Shown here one piece after another: positions 7,401 through 8,210 of a stretch of DNA of 8,210 nucleotides (its first letter is position 1; each line of letters opens with the position of its first letter). The notes beneath the pieces were generated by a model. The model had not been told where the DNA came from and did not search any database. It saw nothing but the letters and a program-made list of their open reading frames with translations. Made by a program: the position numbers and the translations under genes. The stretch comes from Planctomycetaceae bacterium. Its GTDB lineage: Bacteria > Planctomycetota > Planctomycetia > Pirellulales > UBA1268. The stretch covers positions 1-8,210 of the forward strand of contig DNLZ01000162.1 in assembly GCA_003488325.1 (NCBI GenBank), read 5' to 3'.

Positions 7401-8118
7401 GGTCAACTCCTCCGATGATCTCGTCGCCGTCCTGCTCGCGGCCGACGCGCTCCGCGGCGCGCTGACCGGCATCGCGCTCGACCTCCTCATGCCCTACGTG
7501 CCCTACGCCCGGCAGGACCGGCGGATGGTCGCGGGCGACCCGCTCTCGATCCGGGTGCTCGCCGATCTCGTCAACGCGTGCGGCTTCGGCACGGTGCTCG
7601 TGCTCGACCCGCATTCCGACGTCACCGCCGCGGTCATCGACCGCTGCCACACGCTCCCGGTGCACGACCACGTGGCCGCGGCCCTCGATCACTGCGGCGC
7701 CACCCGGGTGGTGATCCCCGACGCCGGCGCCACCAAGCGGGTGCACGGGATGCTCAAGGCCCTCGGCGACCGCGGCGCCGGCGTGGCCACCGTGCAGGCC
7801 ACCAAGACCCGCGACCTTGCCAACCGCGGCCGAATCACCGGGATGCAGCTCGAGGCCGGCGGCGACGTGGCCGGAGAGACCTGCCTGATCGTGGACGACA
7901 TCTGCGACGGCGGCCGGACCTTCCTCGAGCTCTCGAAGCTGCTCCGCGGCCACGGGGCGGCGGCCGTGTTCCTCTATGTGACCCACGGCATCTTCTCCCA
8001 CGGCCTCGAACCGCTGCTCGCCTGCCCCGACGCGGAGGGCCGGCTCGACGGCGTCTTCACCACCGACTCGATCCGCACCCGGCCGCCGACCCCGGGCCTC
8101 GTCGAGTTCGCCACCTGA
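4480..8118 (+). CDS. Secreted ceramidase-like / PVC dehydrogenase propeller / PRPP synthetase fusion
   Basis: One open frame of 1212 codons holds three modules. Residues 1-29 form a Sec signal (basic MNRPRSVFRFR, hydrophobic CLAAILAAAA, end near VGAAD). Residues 38-495 resemble the neutral/alkaline non-lysosomal ceramidase N-terminal domain: RAGAAAVNITPP, GGFHPYP, ISATHTHSA at 122-130 (zinc-binding His region), NGTSGDINN at 296-304, and GYMGYLPT at 448-455. The family's nucleophile motif GDVSPN reads GDINNI, so Ser appears replaced by Asn and ceramide hydrolysis is doubtful. The usual C-terminal Ig-like domain is missing. Residues 500-905 are a PVC-type dehydrogenase propeller. Residues about 941-1212 are a PRPP synthetase. 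No in-frame start with a good RBS is seen near the last junction. The first two modules imply export, whereas the third normally works in the cytosol with ATP. The fusion may be natural, a deletion product or a chimeric assembly. The module identities are firm; the single-protein status is less so. Confidence 0.8.
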   Translation: MNRPRSVFRFRPCLAAILAAAACRCVGAADPPPAPVETGLRAGAAAVNITPPLGEPIVGGFHPYPATHVHDELHARCLVLDDGSTRIALVVCDLLGIHRSVSDEARRLIAAETGIPPEHVLISATHTHSATTALGGTGDERFKPTLDQLTPYQSFVVRRIADGVRRAVNLLRPAELAVGTVDVPEHVFNRRWFMRPGTMPENPFGSADDLVKMNPPAGSPNLDRPAGPTDPTISIIAVREPDGRPISVYAAYSLHYVGGVGPGHVSADYFAIVCDELARLSGGDRADPPFVALLANGTSGDINNINFRTPRPAQPPYVQMRAVATDVAAKIHGALPGLAYARSVPLAARYRELELGARHPTDKEAAWSAKTLETPTADDAKKSLSEIYAERVRALAKQPPTVAVPLQVLKIGPARIGAMPCEVFCEIGLDFRRRSGGSPGFLVSIAHGYMGYLPTPRQHDLGGYETWPGTNRLERDASDKMLAALVEMCGELNPVGGAPSPAESLARLEVDPGLRVELVAAEPDVVDPVALAFDEHGRMWVAEMRDYPTGPADGGPPLSRIKVLEDRDGDGRYEHATLFAEGLSFANGLQPWRGGVIVTCAGRVAWLADTDGDGRADRDDTLFTGFAEQNSQLRANHPTLGIDGLVYVANGLRGGEVVAADLRWRRDDGARLDERPAPLDIRGRDFRFDPRCLGGDVAARATGTYATVTGHGQFGLTFDDFGTRFICSNRNPCVQVMLEEHDLVRNPALALAGAVQDAAPAGEQSRIHPLSAAWTTSNLHAGQFTAACGVRIERGDALPESYRGDAFTCDPTGNLVHRSRLEQAGVAYASAPDEPGAAPREFLASPSDWFRPVGLATGPDGCLYVADMCRAVIEHPDFMPDELKARPDLRHGDDRGRIWRVVPADAARRAAPPRLAERTSADLVAVLDPDWEPAAARAGAAVVRPRRHVFSGGEVHVQFPDLPAAARRGLVAQRVNSSDDLVAVLLAADALRGALTGIALDLLMPYVPYARQDRRMVAGDPLSIRVLADLVNACGFGTVLVLDPHSDVTAAVIDRCHTLPVHDHVAAALDHCGATRVVIPDAGATKRVHGMLKALGDRGAGVATVQATKTRDLANRGRITGMQLEAGGDVAGETCLIVDDICDGGRTFLELSKLLRGHGAAAVFLYVTHGIFSHGLEPLLACPDAEGRLDGVFTTDSIRTRPPTPGLVEFAT
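5977..7194 (+). other. PVC-type dehydrogenase beta-propeller module (residues 500-905)
   Basis: It starts with the family's standard opening SPAESLARLEVDPGLRVEL, then AAEPDVVDPVALAFDEHGRMW and VAEMRDYP at 520-548. Two DxDGDG motifs follow (DRDGDG 566-571, DTDGDG 609-614), possibly calcium-binding. Further landmarks are IRGRDFRFDP at 681-690, GHGQFGLTFDDFGTRF at 710-725, GNLVHR at 813-818, SDWFRPVGLATGPDGCLYVADM at 847-868 and GDDRGRIWRVVP at 892-903. This matches the Pirellula/Verrucomicrobium 'putative membrane-bound dehydrogenase' N-terminal domain from end to end; the substrate is unknown. In the family this module is normally followed by HEAT repeats and a CxxCH haem domain. Neither is present: no CxxCH occurs anywhere in the 1212 residues, and the sequence changes to PRPP synthetase about 35 residues later. 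Confidence 0.85.
7300..8118 (+). other. Ribose-phosphate pyrophosphokinase (PRPP synthetase) module (residues about 941-1212)
   Basis: The module would make PRPP from ribose 5-phosphate and ATP. It shows FSGGEVHVQF at 950-959 (N-terminal strand), NSSDDLVAVLLAADALR at 976-992, PYVPYARQDRR at 1005-1015 (ATP-binding region), LDPHSDV at 1042-1048, PDAGATKR at 1080-1087, ATKTRD at 1107-1112 (flexible-loop basic residues), and the PRPP-binding loop IVDDICDGGRTF at 1137-1148. It ends with FTTDSIRT and a short hydrophobic tail, as complete enzymes do. DPHSDV and PDAGA are features of the divergent PRPP synthetases found next to nicotinamide phosphoribosyltransferase (nadV) genes. Only a few N-terminal residues might be missing. 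The stop is TGA at 8116-8118, with no terminator before the next gene. Confidence 0.9.
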
Positions 8119-8187
8119 GCCCGAGTTCCCGAAACCCGAGCCCCCGACACCAGCCCGGCCCCCGCCGCCACCCCGAGGATCCCACCC
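8119..8187 (+). promoter_or_regulatory. Short C-rich spacer before the next gene
   Basis: The 69 nt are rich in C and contain CCCGA-type tandem near-repeats. There is no T-run or stable hairpin that would suggest a terminator, so readthrough into the next gene is likely. GAGG at 8175-8178, 9 nt before GTG 8188, is the probable ribosome binding site. Confidence 0.4.
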
Positions 8188-8210
8188 GTGTTCGACAACC
8201 CGCTCCTCTG
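8188..8210 (+). CDS. Possible nicotinamide/nicotinate phosphoribosyltransferase start (runs off right edge)
   Basis: Only seven codons and two bases are visible: GTG start, then FDNPLL and a partial codon TG. NAMPT/NadV-like and NAPRT-like enzymes commonly open with a similar NPLL or NLLL stretch, often followed by C or T and then D-x-YK. The preceding gene ends in a PRPP synthetase of the kind paired with nadV, whose product PRPP is the cosubstrate of that enzyme. GAGG lies 9 nt upstream. The assignment is mostly from context and needs the neighbouring sequence. Confidence 0.35.

Noticed and set aside
4438..8001. A 1187-codon open frame on the minus strand, antisense to the fusion gene
   Set aside because: Its translation is rich in Arg, Gly, His, Glu and Val with no recognisable domain, as expected opposite a GC-rich coding frame. 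The plus strand carries clear families with RBS and signal peptide.
8119..8187. CCCGA-type near-repeats after the fusion gene as a possible terminator or repeat array
   Set aside because: The copies are irregular, no stem-loop or T-run is present, and the pattern fits the C-rich composition.

Overview
The window is GC-rich bacterial DNA with long overlapping spurious frames on both strands, as expected at this base composition. Three protein types point to a planctomycete (Pirellulales-like) or a close PVC-superphylum relative: a DUF1559 prepilin-like protein, a Pirellula/Verrucomicrobium-type 'membrane-bound dehydrogenase' beta-propeller, and a Tat-exported xylose-isomerase-like TIM barrel. 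The taxonomic placement is inference from gene content; there is no rRNA or marker gene here.

Layout. Positions 1-506 (minus) hold the N-terminal part of a DUF1559 prepilin-like protein that runs off the left edge. Its upstream region (507-796) contains a sigma-70-like promoter overlapped by a near-perfect Fur-box palindrome, a roughly 170-nt leader with direct repeats and a small hairpin, and a weak terminator candidate for the gene before it. Positions 797-3367 (minus) encode an 856-aa fusion of a 3-hydroxyacyl-CoA dehydrogenase with a polyketide/PUFA-synthase-type ketoreductase. Positions 3401-4369 (minus) encode a Tat-signal sugar-phosphate-isomerase-like TIM barrel. The gap between these last two is 33 nt, so they probably form a two-gene operon read leftward. 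A 110-bp divergent intergenic region (4370-4479) with a perfect 6-bp inverted repeat separates them from the rightward gene.

Positions 4480-8118 (plus) are one uninterrupted 1212-codon reading frame made of three modules that do not normally belong together: a secreted neutral-ceramidase-like domain whose catalytic Ser position appears to be Asn, a PVC-type dehydrogenase beta-propeller without its usual HEAT repeats and haem-binding CxxCH tail, and a complete-looking cytosolic-type PRPP synthetase. The PRPP synthetase is of the type that accompanies nicotinamide/nicotinate phosphoribosyltransferase, and the last 23 bases of the window look like the start of such a gene. The right end is therefore probably an NAD-salvage (PRPP plus NMN synthesis) unit joined in frame to a secreted protein gene. 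Whether that is a natural fusion, a recent deletion or an assembly chimera is the main open question.

The strongest candidates for novelty are the three-module fusion, the HAD-KR fusion enzyme, and apparent iron (Fur) control of a DUF1559 protein. No CRISPR array, tRNA, rRNA or insertion sequence was seen.
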